In this document: positions 1 to 12,006 of the stretch, in pieces
Layout: each line of letters opens with the position of its first letter
Position numbering within the stretch: position 1 is the first letter of the stretch
Source: Saccoglossus kowalevskii
Taxonomy: Eukaryota > Hemichordata > Enteropneusta > Harrimaniidae
Direction: 5' to 3'
Assembly: GCF_000003605.2 (NCBI RefSeq)
Contig: NW_003122411.1
Location: 185,024-208,549, forward strand
DNA: 23,526 bases
Notes under the pieces: generated by a model
The model's database searches: none
Told to the model about the DNA's origin: nothing
The model's input: the letters and a program-made list of their open reading frames with translations, nothing else
Position numbers and translations under genes: made by a program

Positions 1-88
1 TTTTCACCATTTTACTCAGTGTAGGTTATTAAGAGGGGACTGCAAATACGCACACAAACAGTAAGTGATTGTATCAAACTCTACTATT

Positions 89-128
89 CAGTCAGTCAGT
101 CAGTCAGTCAGTCAGTCAGTCAGTCAGT
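89..128. repeat. (CAGT)10 microsatellite
   Basis: Ten perfect tandem copies of the tetranucleotide CAGT, followed by C then a break in the pattern. It lies within the inferred PLCB intron 1 and is likely length-polymorphic. Confidence 0.97.
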
Positions 129-1302
129 CGATTTTCATGTTGTACGTACTGTCCTTGTGCATATCCTCATAACTATATATTATTAAGACAAAGCTTGTCA
201 GCATGGTAGTATATTGTATAGTTATTGTCAAACTGTACTAAAGTATTTTGTAATTTGGTTCATAACAAAAACTTAAAACAAGTTGCAACATAATGATTTT
301 AATGAAATTGGTATTTCAACGATCACTGTTACGTGTAAACTGATTGATCCATTTCAAGTTGATATGCCATTTGAGTCTAGATAGAACTCTCACATTTGTC
401 TAAAACTGAAGGCTTTTATCCATACAGGCATAATTGAAGACAACTTAAAAATAAAATATCATGTTAGCTGAAGATCACTACAATTGCAAGTACAATGCTC
501 TCAGAAATGGATTAAATCTATAATCGCATTTTTTCAGGGATGGGTTTGAATGAATATTTATTTCCATTCAATTGTTTACATTTATTGCGTGTTATGTGAT
601 TCTTCGATACAAATACATAGATGATTCATGCACCAGTGTTGGCGCCAGAGCTTTGTTACTTTGTTTCTAATTTCTAGTTGGTTGCGTACCGGTCGTGCGC
701 GGCACCTTTTAGTCTCAATTTTGCGAGCGTATGATATGATATGTAGTATGACATTGTTTCACCACTGAATAAAGATCCATTGACAATAGATCTGCTTCAT
801 ATCTATTCTGGGAAACCTTCAAGTGTCTTGTGGGACACACTCAAGCATATATTTTCTCAACCTCACATTTTGCAACAACAACAAATATAATTTCATTACC
901 TTATATTGGTCTTTTTCACAAAATAAACCTGCATATTTTTCCCCATGAAGTTTGATCAAGAACCATAGCCAATAACATAATAAAATGCCGATTTAGTACT
1001 AAAAAAACACACTTTTTATGGAAAAGTACCCCCAAAAAAATGCGATGAAAAAAATGTAATTGTATATATAAGAATATTAAAAATCTTACAAGGTTATATT
1101 TGTACCATTTCAAGTACTAATCAGATACCAAATGAGAGCAGACTCTTAGCCACCTGTCTACTTGCCATTTCAGACAGACACTCCACATTTTAGACAGAAC
1201 ACAATTTGATTTTATAACAGCCTAAATTGCTATAAACCTTACTTTTATTGCAAATTTCTTTTTTTTTTTTTTAAATAGCCATAATCAAGCAGAGACTAGA
1301 AA
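129..1302. other. AT-rich intronic sequence with no recognised gene
   Basis: No exon-like frame with splice sites was recognised. The only low-complexity feature is a T tract at 1259-1272. The minus-strand frame at 916-1113 is rich in Phe/Leu and reads like translated AT-rich DNA. Confidence 0.6.
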
Positions 1303-1336
1303 CTTAATTCTATTTTGCATTTTAAATAGAATTGAG
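1303..1336. repeat. Small inverted repeat (13-base arms, 8-base loop)
   Basis: The left arm CTTAATTCTATTT (1303-1315) and right arm AAATAGAATTGAG (1324-1336) pair at 12 of 13 positions, and the exception is a G-T wobble. The loop is TGCATTTT. It is AT-rich, so chance is possible. No larger element around it was identified. Confidence 0.5.
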
Positions 1337-1590
1337 ACAGACACTTTTCGTTTACTAGCTATAACTCTGGTGACAAGGTTTTCCTGCAACTTATATTGTG
1401 ACTGTAAATGTTAATGGATTCATTGTTGCGGTTTAAACACAAATTATGGTTGTCACAGAAACATTTGCTAAATCCATGTATGCTTTTCATATGTAGAAAT
1501 GGACTCCACAGAATTACTTGATAAACTGGGTGGTACAGATCGATGCCTATGAAGTAATTACAGTCAGCAGTTGGTCGATACATGCCTTAA

Positions 1591-1738
1591 AGCGGGGGAG
1601 TGGTCACCTGCGCATACTGCAGACTGTCATTGCATAAACAAGCATCTACCCATGAGCCTTTGCGTTTTTTGTAGCATGCATTGTTATCAATGATTAAGAC
1701 TCAATTTCTACACATACACAGTAAACAACCTCTCCGCT
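1591..1738. mobile_element. MITE, family 1 copy A (TTAA target duplication)
   Basis: This is a 148-bp non-autonomous DNA transposon. It starts AGCGGGGGAGTGGTCACCTG and ends CTCTCCGCT, and is flanked on both sides by TTAA (1587-1590 and 1739-1742). The interior matches the copy at 20721-20877, including an ACAAGC block, the block ATGAGCCTTTGC, TTGTTATC and GACTCAAT. The right inverted repeat of this copy has decayed. TTAA duplications are known for piggyBac and Kolobok; the AG terminus, rather than CCC, makes a Kolobok-like origin more likely, but this is inference. It encodes nothing. Confidence 0.88.
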
Positions 1739-1742
1739 TTAA

Positions 1743-2727
1743 ATACCATATTAATCAACCAAACAAACATACTAACAGGTGGTTGTGCTATTCTAAAAAT
1801 ATTCCTCCAGATGTATAAATATCTTAAATAATTTTAATTGTTTTTTTATCCCATAAAATATTCATATATATTTAAGCAGATTATTAAAATGTAGACATTT
1901 TATTGGTACCATAATAACTCCACACATCATACTCTTTAGTATTATATGTATTGTATTTTAATACTAAAATTTTATTGCTGCCAACCAATGATGCAATAAA
2001 TTTATTATTGTTATTCAGAGGCCATATTAAATTGTATATCCATATAGTGTATTGGACTTTATAGCGTCCAGTACTGAGCACCATTCAATTTTCAGAAATA
2101 TTATTACATCACTTTTTCAGATCTCATAAAATCTCATATAATGCTTTACTTTCACTTCAACTTTTTATATCTTTATCGCAAAATCTAAATTTATATAACC
2201 ATAAATTTACTCAAGTGCAGTATTCTCCCTAAACAAATTTGACACTAAGAAATGTTGTGACTGCATTTCATAATACACTTCACTACAAAGTACATGAAAT
2301 TAACACTTAGCAACTTGTTGTCTGTTTTTATGTATTTTTCAATATTTGTTACTAGTAGGGTAAATGTTGAACCAAATTTCCTACCAGACTTGATTAAAAT
2401 TTAAAACAAATACGAGATGTTTCTCAGATTGTCTAATTTCATAGACAAACTTGGGCCCCTCATTGAGAAAATGTAAAAATAAGGCTTTAGAGGTATCACT
2501 GTTAACACATTTTTATTTTCCTTTGTGTTGAATAAAATATTATTATTATTATTGTCAAGCTAAACCTATACATGTATTGGGGTGCCATTCGATATATCTG
2601 TAATATAATCATCATGAGATTTTATCGAACATATGTATTTCCGTGTGTACATCACACAATGGGAGTCTTTGCAGTACCCAGTGTGCAGTGTGTATGTACG
2701 TTATATGAGTATGTGTGTGTGTCAGTT
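1743..2727. other. AT-rich intronic sequence with no recognised gene
   Basis: I see no exon or element boundary here. A short ATT-triplet run lies at about 2537-2551, and a short GT run at about 2710-2721. The minus-strand frame at 1884-2084 does not resemble a known protein. Confidence 0.55.
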
Positions 2728-2890
2728 ACACTGATATCTCAACAACCACTTAGGAGATTTCAATGATGTATGCTACATATCATTTATAAATAGTATAATG
2801 ATCTAATTTGTATAACAATTAGCAATTGTCCAGCTTTTCCACTGATATCTCAAGAATTACTACTCAAGAACACATTTCAATGAAATTTGG
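2728..2890. repeat. Degenerate tandem pair around an ACTGATATCTCAA motif
   Basis: ACTGATATCTCAA occurs at 2730 and again at 2841. Each is followed by a TTTCAATGA block (2758 and 2875), giving a period of about 111-117 bases. The second unit continues with AATTTGGCACGTATATGTGC. This kind of phrase (block plus 'caatgaaatttgg') is reminiscent of old interspersed repeats in marine invertebrate genomes; family unnamed. Confidence 0.6.
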
Positions 2891-4234
2891 CACGTATATG
2901 TGCTCCAGGGTAAGTCATGCACAGATGTGAATAGTTTTGCATTGAAATCCATGCATATTTAATAGTTATATAATTTACATAAATTAGTCATTTTTAGCTG
3001 TTAATTCTTAAAAAAAGCTATTCATAAATTTGAATATTAGTATTTCAAATTCAAATGTCTCAAATACCCTCAGCACACAGGAGTGCTTTCTAAGTTTTCT
3101 TTGATTAAAAATTTGATAGTTATAGAAGTTGTAGAATTTGAATGTCTCCCACAAAACAAGACAATTCATACCCGGTAAAATATACCCACGATTGTAAACA
3201 ATCTAAAACCATGTTTGTTTTTTTATTTTGTCATTTCCTTCAGGTTGAATTTATCCATGCTCAATACATAATACATAAGTATATAATCTTCCGAATCCAT
3301 CCACGGAGTTTAATTATACATGTACGCTGCTATAAACCATAAGATCTGGATGCTGGATGACATGTAAACAAACACCATACACAGAGATTTCTACACTGAT
3401 AATTTCCTGTGCTCTGCTTGAAGGGAATTTATTATACTGAGTATAATTTTACAAGCAGCTACAACATGCTGGTTGGGGTATAAGGAGATTTCTAACAACC
3501 CTTCGAGAGTGAATAATATATTTTCAGTTGAATTGCTTGAGGCTTTTTTCCTTCTCTCCATGCATAATATATACTAGTACATCGTGAGTATAAATCCCAT
3601 ATATATAAATATATACACATGCAATTTTATTTTCTTACCTAACTTAAAATTGGACTGGATCCTGTATGAATTTATGATGGATATATATTGTATAAAAGTA
3701 AAAATGTTTAACCATAAGAAATGCAATTCTTGTATTAATTCTGCTGATCTAACATATTACAACTAAAATGTTCAAAGCCTGCTTTACTATTAATAATGCA
3801 TGAGTCCCCTTAAGGATTCTCAGTCTCTATTCATGACAATATCAGCTGCTTATTCCATGCTGTAAGTTGTGCATATATGTCCTGCAGCCCCCAAAAAAAG
3901 ATATGTATGGTACAAACCATTTTTTTTTTGCTATTCATCATTGATTTCATGTATTCAGTATATGAGGCAGAACATTCAAAACACCAATTTGTATGCTGTA
4001 AAACCATTAATTTTCACTATTTTGTTATTGTTAGTATTTCACTGGGTTATAAATTCACAAATTTACCAGGAAGTTCATGTAAATAAAATAATTAATGTAT
4101 TTTCAGTAATTCAGTTTTGTACATGAATCTATAAACATGATATATAAAATCAATTGCCTTACAATTGAGAGACGTTACATTTATTGATAGCTTCTTGATT
4201 TGACTGTTGTACGTGTATATTTTGATGCATGCCT
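2891..4234. other. AT-rich intronic sequence with no recognised gene
   Basis: Plus-strand frames at 3142-3342, 3584-3766 and 3869-4126 are low-complexity translations of AT-rich DNA with no recognisable domain. I see no supported feature. Confidence 0.55.
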
Positions 4235-4248
4235 GTTTCCATGGAAAC
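4235..4248. promoter_or_regulatory. Palindromic X-box-like site GTTTCCATGGAAAC
   Basis: This perfect 14-bp palindrome fits the RFX X-box pattern RYYNYY-(1-3)-RRNRAC. A near-identical ATTTCCATGGAAAC lies at 20207-20220 and a relaxed version at 14712-14725. RFX binding is possible, but such palindromes also occur inside repeats, and the site lies next to the tandem repeat at 4278. Confidence 0.3.
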
Positions 4249-4277
4249 ACTCATCAATCAGTTTAATAATTCTCCTC

Positions 4278-4520
4278 ATCATATATCATCACACCTGATA
4301 AGTTTCAATTTCAACTGAAAATGTTTTCAAATTAGTTATATTTCTGTAATGTGTACGAACCGTTGCACATATACATGTATCTTGTGTAGGATACCATTTC
4401 TATCAAACATTATCACACATGACAAATTTCAATTTTTACCTGGAAATTTTATCAAATCAGTAATTCTGTAATTAAACTTGATTATAATCATACATGCATG
4501 TGCATATATCTCATGTACAT
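4278..4520. repeat. Diverged tandem duplication, period about 124 bases
   Basis: ATCACACCTGATAAGTTTCAAT at 4288 (22 positions) recurs as a diverged copy at 4412. In both units it is followed in the same order by a TGAAAATGTTTTCAAAT / TGGAAATTTTATCAAAT block, by TTCTGTAAT, and by a TGCAnnTnnACATGTATC-like block. Identity is moderate, so the duplication is old. Confidence 0.7.
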
Positions 4521-5430
4521 GCAATCACAACCACTTTATATTTGAATTACCTGTACAAGATGTGCATAGAAAAGGCTTGGCTATGTGTTGCCTACCAACA
4601 GCTATACAATGTATATGTAAAATTCATAAATGAGTAAAACAAGACAATGCAACATTAATAACAAAGAAAACTTCTAATTGCAGGGTAATTTTGGATGTAT
4701 AAAGTTATAAAAAGCATGATATATTAGCCATATAGGAAACATTCAAAATTTAATTATCAGCACTTAGCATGCTTCAAGTAACAAGATTGAATACTGTTTT
4801 TAAGATATCCTGAATAAAACCGATCAAGTGTGCACATGATATAATTATGCAAATTACGTGTAATAAGGTCATTTAAAATTGATTCATATTTACAAGGTTA
4901 AAACATAGTTGAACTCTGGTAACCTTGCCCTTTGTTATATAATATTATTATCATAGTTTGTTTCAGTAGGAATATTGATTGTCATAATTAATTTTGAATA
5001 CAAACAGGTTTTAGGATTGAAACAGAACAGCAGTGGGAAAGCAGTCTACCAAATGTCCTTTATTGATGTAAATATCTTACAAAAACATTTCTGCCTAAAT
5101 TGTTTAATTATTTTAAGGGACATAATTTCCAGCTTCATTCAAAGTAATTCAGATATTTTAGTATAAAAACCAATGCCTCATCTCAGAAAAAAAGTGCTAC
5201 ATTTAGACATGCAAGATAACAGAAAATCTTAGCTGGTTTTTGCCCAAGTATTTTGTACAGGTATCTGTCAAAAATTAATGATTTACTAGACAAATATGAT
5301 TATATTATATTCATTGTATGCAAGTCAACTTAAATAGTTAGTTGGTGTCCAGTGGAGAGAGAAGTCAACAGTACTGTTGCCTCCTGAGAATCTACATCTT
5401 CAAACACTGCAATCTTTATTTTTGAAGTGC

Positions 5431-5476
5431 GTTTATAATTCTATAATTATATAATTCTATAAAGCTCTATAATTCT
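5431..5476. repeat. Short imperfect tandem of ATAATTCTAT units
   Basis: ATAATTCTAT-like units follow each other four times with small variations (TATAATTCTATAATTATATA, then TAATTCTATAAAGCTCTATA). This is low-complexity AT DNA. Confidence 0.65.
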
Positions 5477-6083
5477 GTTCTAATAGCTGATACAAATTAC
5501 TGTGAATTTTGATTTTTAAAATTTATATACTTCAACAAAAAAATGTTTTGTTGAATGAACTGTTTCTCAAATACAGAATACAAAATTTTGAGTACAATTT
5601 TTCTTTAAAATGTGGATGCAAGTTTTGGTTTATATGTATTTTTGCATTGTTTTTGTTGGCTTCAGATATTGATGAAAAGTTTGGCACCCAATTCATAGGA
5701 CTGCTTATATTGATTATCTGACATCTTGTTTTCTGTTAAGATTTTATTTGTAGGTTTGCAAATGAGTATTATACTGTGCAATCTCTCCATGAGTTGGTTT
5801 TGAAACCCAGTCTAGTATTCCCATGGGATTTGGGAGATACATTACCAATAATAAATGATTTGCTTCATTGAAAACATACAACAATGTATATTACCAATGG
5901 GATCAGTGATCTTTGAATGTGTATCACCAGTGATCAGTCAAGTAGAAACTCAGATTTCCTCAATTTTTGCATGATATTTTCACACAGGACATCTGTCGTT
6001 CATACTAAGTGAAGATTTTATACTAATGAATTAGGTGACCAAGTTCAAAAAAATTTGGAACAGAATTAGTGAAGTTATTGTGC

Positions 6084-6142
6084 ACACAATAACAATTATT
6101 GACAACGACGACAACAATGCCGCCGCGGACAACCACAACAAC
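6084..6142. repeat. Degenerate CAA/GAC triplet patch with a CCGCCGCGG core
   Basis: The patch has AACAATTATTGACAACGACG, then ACAACAATGCCGCCGCGGAC and AACCACAACAACAG. The minus-strand frame across it (6023-6211) becomes Val/Gly runs, which are an artefact of the triplet composition rather than a protein. The CCGCCGCGG core is unusual in this AT-rich intron. Confidence 0.55.
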
Positions 6143-7205
6143 AGACATTTTCCCCCTTAATATACCTTTCCCTTCCATATTTGATGATATGAGCAAGGTA
6201 ATAAAAAACAAGGTTAAACAAAAGGTTTAATTATGCATACATTGTATTACTTTCCACAAACAATAACCATATTTATAAACCTCCAAATTTCACTAAGATC
6301 TGTTGAATGTTTTTTTGTGATATCAGTTGAAGAACTGAAAATTGCTATAATGCAAATTAGGTTTTATAATTGAACTTGTGTGCATGGAAAAAACATGGTG
6401 GATATCATATCGCATCAAACATTTACATGTGACCAAAATCATTTGCTGACAACAACAAGTCAACAAATTTATTTTTTGTAGATTATTTTAATCACTACTC
6501 AGTATTAGTAATCAACAAATGCAACACTTGGAAAACTAGTAAGTTATTCACTTGTGAAACACAGCATGACTTGATTGCGCTACCGCATCGTGTTCATTTA
6601 CAATACATTTGTGTTTGTTTTTATTTGAAATTTCTTTTAGAATGTAGTTTTCGTTACCAACAAATTTAAAAAAAATAAACGCATATTACCGGTACTTCAA
6701 ATATACTGAGTATTTTATTGGTATCATGTTAACAGTTTTTTTGATTGACTAATTTTTCAACATTTCTCCTTTTTTAGAACCAAATTAAGGCCTTTTCATT
6801 CTTCCCTGGTGCCTATTGGAGAGATTATACGGTAAGCTAAATATATTAGGGAATGTGAAATGTCCATGAGTACCTACATCTGATTTTAATCTGATTTTCC
6901 ACACAACTGACTTTGAACATTGTATGTATGCTATGTATGCTAAAGCCTATAAAAAACAGATTTACTTTTTAAAAAAGATTTAATGAGGAAGTGAATGATT
7001 TCCCTGAAAAATTGTGTTTGCATTTCCAAGAACAATCACCGTTTACTAAATAAGTAGAATTGGATATGCCAGCTTATCAAAAATGACTTTATCCAATTTG
7101 GTGCAAACTGGAGTCATTTAAAAGGTGTACAAGTCATGCATGGCACAGTCCCCGTTACCGGTAGTTATCAAATCTAAGTTATATAGTTTTGTTTATTGTA
7201 ATATA

Positions 7206-7401
7206 CTGTAGATTACTTATGTTAGCTGGAATTAATTTTCGCTGAAAAGTCTTTTTGGGTGTTTTGTATGTATTTTCACTGATTTTTGACAAGTTGAATG
7301 TAAAATATAGGAAAAAAGGAATATCGCTGGATTTTATTTTCACTGAATCATTCCTTCAGCTAAAAAAATTAGATTCCAAGCAAAAATAAAGTATTTTACA
7401 G
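7206..7401. mobile_element. MITE, family 2 copy A (TA-flanked, CTGTAAA termini)
   Basis: This 196-bp element starts CTGTAGATTACTTATGTTAG after TA (7204-7205) and ends GTATTTTACAG. It aligns along its whole length with the copy at 13522-13718. Shared blocks include TTAGCTGGAA, AATTTTCG, GTGTTTTGTATG, ACTGATTTTTGAC, AGTTGAATGTAAAAT, TTTTCACTGAATCATTC and TTCAGCTAAAA. Short termini and a TA duplication point to a Tc1/mariner-type non-autonomous element. The right TA is mutated to AA. Confidence 0.87.
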
Positions 7402-9960
7402 AAGTACTTCATATTGAGAAATATTGCTCTGGAACAGTATTAAAATAAAATGGCCACCAGTCAGCCATTTTGAATCAGATCGTCAAACCAATACATCTTT
7501 ATATCTATTAATGTATAATGTATAATGAATAAATATAAAATTTGAAATCAGTCAGAGCATATCAGAGATATAGCATTTTGCTATTTTTTCCAAATTATAG
7601 AATCATTTGTCACAAATTCATATTTGTATTTTATGGATGGTTATTTGTTCTTTGTGAAAATAGAAAATTAAAGTTGCAACCACATGTTTGTTAAAATTGT
7701 TCACAACTGCCTAGTTTATTAATAATAAATTGTAATCAAATTATCATCTTATCAACGCCAGTTTTAGCACACACAAGAGTTTTCAGATATTATATAACAT
7801 ATCGGTATTTTCACTTAAATAAAATACTAAAATTTCATTTATTTTGTTAATAATTGGACAATAAAATTGACGAGAGAACATGGAGTGAAGTATATTATAT
7901 ATTATGACCTGCTTTTCTATTCATGAATAAAACATCACAATTTGTCATAAAGGAGGTAATAGCATCATCATCAATTAGATAGATTCCTATCAAAGAAATA
8001 TTTATCAGAAGAGCAATTTTACATATGGTAAAACTATAGTAAGAACATACCATGACTGAATTCGCATCAATCAAACAAATTCATATCCACCTATTTGTAA
8101 AAACACTACAACACAATAGATTAAAATAAGACAATTTATTAAAACTAGTCAGCTATAAAGAAATAAAATACAAGCGTTAACATAACTACTAAAGGAAAGA
8201 TTACACAATAAAAATACACACTAAAAAATTGGGCATGGGGTCACCCTTCAAAACTCCCACTAGTGAGCATTGGGCAAAGGTGTTCATAAATTGCCATGCC
8301 ATACAAAGGAAAAGCCAGAAAGTGGGCGTTCGTCCTTGTAATGGGGGACAAAACACTGACCCACCTTGAACTGATAATGGTATGGTCCACAACACTTAGA
8401 TAACATGTTAACTGCTTGAAATATGAATAACCAAGTAATTATTCGGCTGTTTAGAATTAATCATAGGATTTAAATTTTATAATGACCATGACATATTAAT
8501 TTTAAAGTATTATAATGATTAAATGTCTGTCAACTGTTAGCTGCATCGCATCACATGGAAAAGGATGACAGCACGGGAGATATTGACATCAAACAAAAAC
8601 TAGAAACAAATATTGAAAATTCCTACTGAAGAACACTAATGTGTTGACCTTGCAAGTTCGAAAGTCATGTGATGGTTGACAAATCGACCAGGTGTTATAT
8701 TTAGAGCTCCAGAGCATCCCTTTTTAATATTAACTGTAAATTTTGTACCTTGTATCAACAAGTAACTAGCGAAGCACGTATGCTATAACTATATAAACAC
8801 AACTAATCTTTTTTTAATTCTATTCTGCTCATCCAACTCTCATCACTGAAACATTTGCACATTACAATTACCCATTAATTAATTGCCAGAACATGTTTCC
8901 CCACTCCAATATTTTTTTTAATTTTCTATACCATTCTATAATTTCAAAGTTAATTTTCGAACTAAAAAGACGCAACTTTCCGCCTCAGTACACAATGTAT
9001 TGATTTCTAATGAATCATCAATATTTTTATTTCACATTATGACAGTATAACAATTGTAGTATTCACGATTCTCACCAGAGCATTGTAGGACACTGACCTA
9101 CGAATAGATTGAAATAAACAATAGAGCAAAAACAATGATAATATTAACATCCACTTTGTGTTTGCAAATTAGCCTCAGCTTGCTACTTGCCTGCGACCAA
9201 CACATGTATTGTTATGTATTACGTGTTGATAGATTTATTCGTTTCACTGATTATTATCAATAAGTCTAATTACACACTGAAACCACACCTTAAGTAATCA
9301 TAATTATATCAGCCTCATATATTTTTTTAGGATTTGGTAAGATAAGAAGAGGAAGTTAATTCATCACTGAATATTGGTTTATTATATGGATTTATTGTAA
9401 TGATTGGCATGAACAAAAAAAATTAATTTTAATTTAATATATAACCTATTGTGAATCAATGTGAAGATTCTTGAGTCCAACTGCTCGTAATTGCCCGTTA
9501 AAATAATTATGGTGGACAAAGGTACAGTATACTGAATTAATATTATATTAACTTCCTCTATTTAACAATCATGAAAGCCAATAAGCAGGGAGCAGATTAA
9601 ATATTGATATATTAATAAGCCGGATTAGACAATTAAATATTTCTGTACCCAAGAATTAAATCATGATGTTCTACAGTGCACACATCAAACATCAAGGTAG
9701 TATGTAGGCACTTCATGCAGCAATGCATGCTGTATTAAAGGACATGTACTAAGCAGGAAAAACTCAAAAGCCGAACTCCCATCAAGTATTCGTCAAGTAT
9801 TCACATACATGATGTATATTTGCTACAGCTTTCTAAAGGAGGTAACCAGCAAGTTTCATGTTAACACTTGAGTGCCACAAATTGTACAGCCGCCATAATT
9901 TCTAATAATAGTTTTCAATATTTTGTCTACATAGTTTTTGATAGTTTGAGATAATATGGA
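7402..9960. other. AT-rich intronic sequence with no recognised gene
   Basis: No coding exon was recognised. A slightly GC-richer stretch at about 8225-8390 gives a minus-strand frame (8201-8395) without a recognisable domain and is possibly part of an unclassified repeat. The phrase AAAGGAGGTAA recurs at about 7949 and 9835. I see nothing else that can be supported. Confidence 0.5.
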
Positions 9961-10390
9961 CAAAACTTCATATTGACTACAGGTCTTGATAAATATGGTA
10001 GAAAAATATGAAAACAAGCAGCCTCTCGGCTGAGGTAGCTCCGCTATTAGCAATGCACATTTAAAAACTGAAGATATCATTACAAAATGAACAAATCTGA
10101 GAGAGGTCCACATGTACTACCTATATATGTAATATCAAAGCAATTGGACTTGCGGTTTTTAACAAGAATTCAAAAATATAACTTTTTACCAAAAATGACA
10201 AAAATAGTCATCAAAATTAGAGAATTAAAGATATCACCACAAAATGTACGAGAGGTCTGCCCAAGTATCAAAGCAATAAGAATTGTAGATTTCAAGAAAA
10301 GTAAAAAAAGTTGAGTTGACGACGGACAATCACTCATATGATATGCTTCGCTCGACAAAGTCAATAGCAGAGCTAAAACTATGTGGATTT
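9961..10390. repeat. Interspersed repeat with internal duplicated unit
   Basis: The unit GATATCATTACAAAATG (from about 10072), GAGAGGTCCACATGTAC and ATCAAAGCAATTGGACTTG recurs as GATATCACCACAAAATG (from about 10229), CGAGAGGTCTGCCCAAG and ATCAAAGCAATAAGAATTG. It ends with TTGACGACGGACAATC and a tail GCTTCGCTCGAC...AGCAGAGCTAAAAC. The arrangement (repeated unit, then GACGACGGAC, then GCTAAAA) is one I associate with interspersed repeats in marine invertebrate genomes; the class is not certain. The frames at 9856-10113, 10087-10314 and 10170-10451 lie on this repeat and are not genes. Confidence 0.65.
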
Positions 10391-12006
10391 TATTTTGTGA
10401 GAAGTGACAAAATTCAACTTTAGTGCTCAAAAGAATAATGATAATTATCATGATTGTATATCCAGCCTTGTAGCTGTAGCTGAGACGGCTTCAGTAAAAT
10501 ACTTGCTTGTTTAGTACTCTATCAGCCTCATAATAAATTATTGATAAATTATAATGTTACAGCAGACTGTCCGTTACTAGGATACGATGGTAATGGTCGT
10601 TGAGCATGTGCATAATGCACATTATATGGTAACTTTATTTTTAGCAAGTATAAGTACATCGCATAAGACACTATCAGTTACTAAGCGGTATATGGTTTCT
10701 TGCTTTCATCACACTGATGTGGATTTTAACTTTATAATAATTAATTTAGACTCAATTCAATCAGCTTCACTTCTTAACAAATATAATTAAGGGACGTCCT
10801 CACATTAATGTCACATTAAAGCTCAGAAAGCATCATTTTTTCTTGATTTGCAGGGAAGGGGGTTTTAGGTGATTACTGCTGAACTTTAATTTTGTTTAGG
10901 AAAAGGGTCAAGACTTAAACAAAAAAATTAGGTTTTTTTCAGCCTTTGCGACAGTGCAACGCCGTACCTAAAACATCAAAATCTTTTAGAACTGATACTT
11001 AGGCAGCTGCACAGAGCACAAACTAATTTAAAACCAAATTGCCACAAGGAAAATACCTCAAAGCTATCTTTTCATTCTATATGCATGCTGATGTTGGCTA
11101 ACTATATTAAACATTGTTAAAAATCAAGCCAGCAATGTTTTTTTTTTTTTGCCTTTTTATTATTGCAACACTTTGAATACCAAAAATCCAACTTTTGTTG
11201 TCAATACACCTGCATAATTATTTAATTATTGAAAAAAAAATATATAATCAAGACCTGTAGACAATCCGATTTTATATCAATTTTAAATTTTGCACCAAAA
11301 TATGATGCATTTCTCATGGCATCCAAAAGGTTACTGTATTTACTTTATTAGTAGCGAATGCGTTTATTTACATAAATTACACAAGCATTTCTAAGGTCAA
11401 AATAAGTTTTATTTTAATGATTCTGTATACAACCAATGCTACTTTTTAGTTCATATGTACTTATATTAGAGATGCCCCTAGGAAAATAATCCTGGTAATA
11501 TTCATAGGCATGTATATATATATACTATTAACCTTTTCACCACTATCATAAATTCACAAAATATCCTGTTTACAGTCTGTACTTTCCTTCAGAAGATTGA
11601 AACAAAAATAGCCAAATGTTTTGAATAAAACTGAAAATTGACTCAAATTTTGTTTGTTGGCTCTAAAATTCGGGTTCATTTCCAGAAAAATTGAAGAATA
11701 TAAGGAAAAAGTGCAAAAAATTTGGGCAAGAAAGTCTATGGGTGAAAAGGTTAAAGCAAAGACAATAGAAAAGACTGAAGTTAAACAAACAAAACATACA
11801 AGTTATATTTGGTTTAATTGCTATTCAGAATACACAAATACATGTAGCTCATAAATAGAATGTAAAGGACTCAATTCTAACTATGCAATGATATAATTGA
11901 CTTGTCCACTTATTCAGCTCATCAATCTTGTCAATTTATTCAGTTATATGTCATCCTATTTACACAATCATCAGAAAAATCAAGTAATGTGTTGAAATAA
12001 TTAAAC
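10391..12006. other. AT-rich intronic sequence, probably containing repeat debris
   Basis: At 11247-11263 the phrase ATCAAGACCTGTAGACA is the reverse complement, with one difference, of 9974-9990 inside the neighbouring repeat, so a fragment of that family sits here inverted. GGGACGTCC after TAA at 10788-10799 looks like one end of a transposon, but no partner end was found. The frame at 11654-11854 has a Lys/Glu-rich run but starts at TTG, has no splice context and is unrecognised. Confidence 0.5.

Larger units (their letters stand above)
4521..7205. other. AT-rich intronic sequence with minor low-complexity patches
   Basis: No exon was recognised. Minor features are an octamer-like ATGCAAATTA at 4847, a run of CTATAATT units at 5439-5475, a triplet-rich patch at 6084-6142 and a duplicated TATGTATGC at about 6923-6941. 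The plus-strand frames at 4975 and 5509 have no recognisable domain. Confidence 0.5.

Noticed and set aside
2040-2090. Possible PLCB exon 2 (a Y-W-T triplet on the minus strand near 2065)
   Set aside because: The frame hits a stop two codons later and the flanking residues do not match the PH-domain continuation.
6023-6211. Val/Gly-rich minus-strand frame
   Set aside because: Produced by a degenerate triplet repeat, not by coding selection.
8640-8700. B-box-like GTTCGAA as part of a tRNA gene
   Set aside because: No A box, cloverleaf or acceptor stem could be assembled around it.
10087-10451. Overlapping frames of 75 and 93 codons on opposite strands
   Set aside because: Both fall on an interspersed repeat with an internal duplication; neither encodes a recognisable protein.
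10788-10990. GGGACGTCC after TAA as a second Harbinger-like element
   Set aside because: No matching inverted right end with a TTA/TAA duplication was found downstream.
11654-11854. Lys/Glu-rich frame that could look like a coiled coil
   Set aside because: Starts at TTG rather than ATG, has no exon signals, and the charge run is short.
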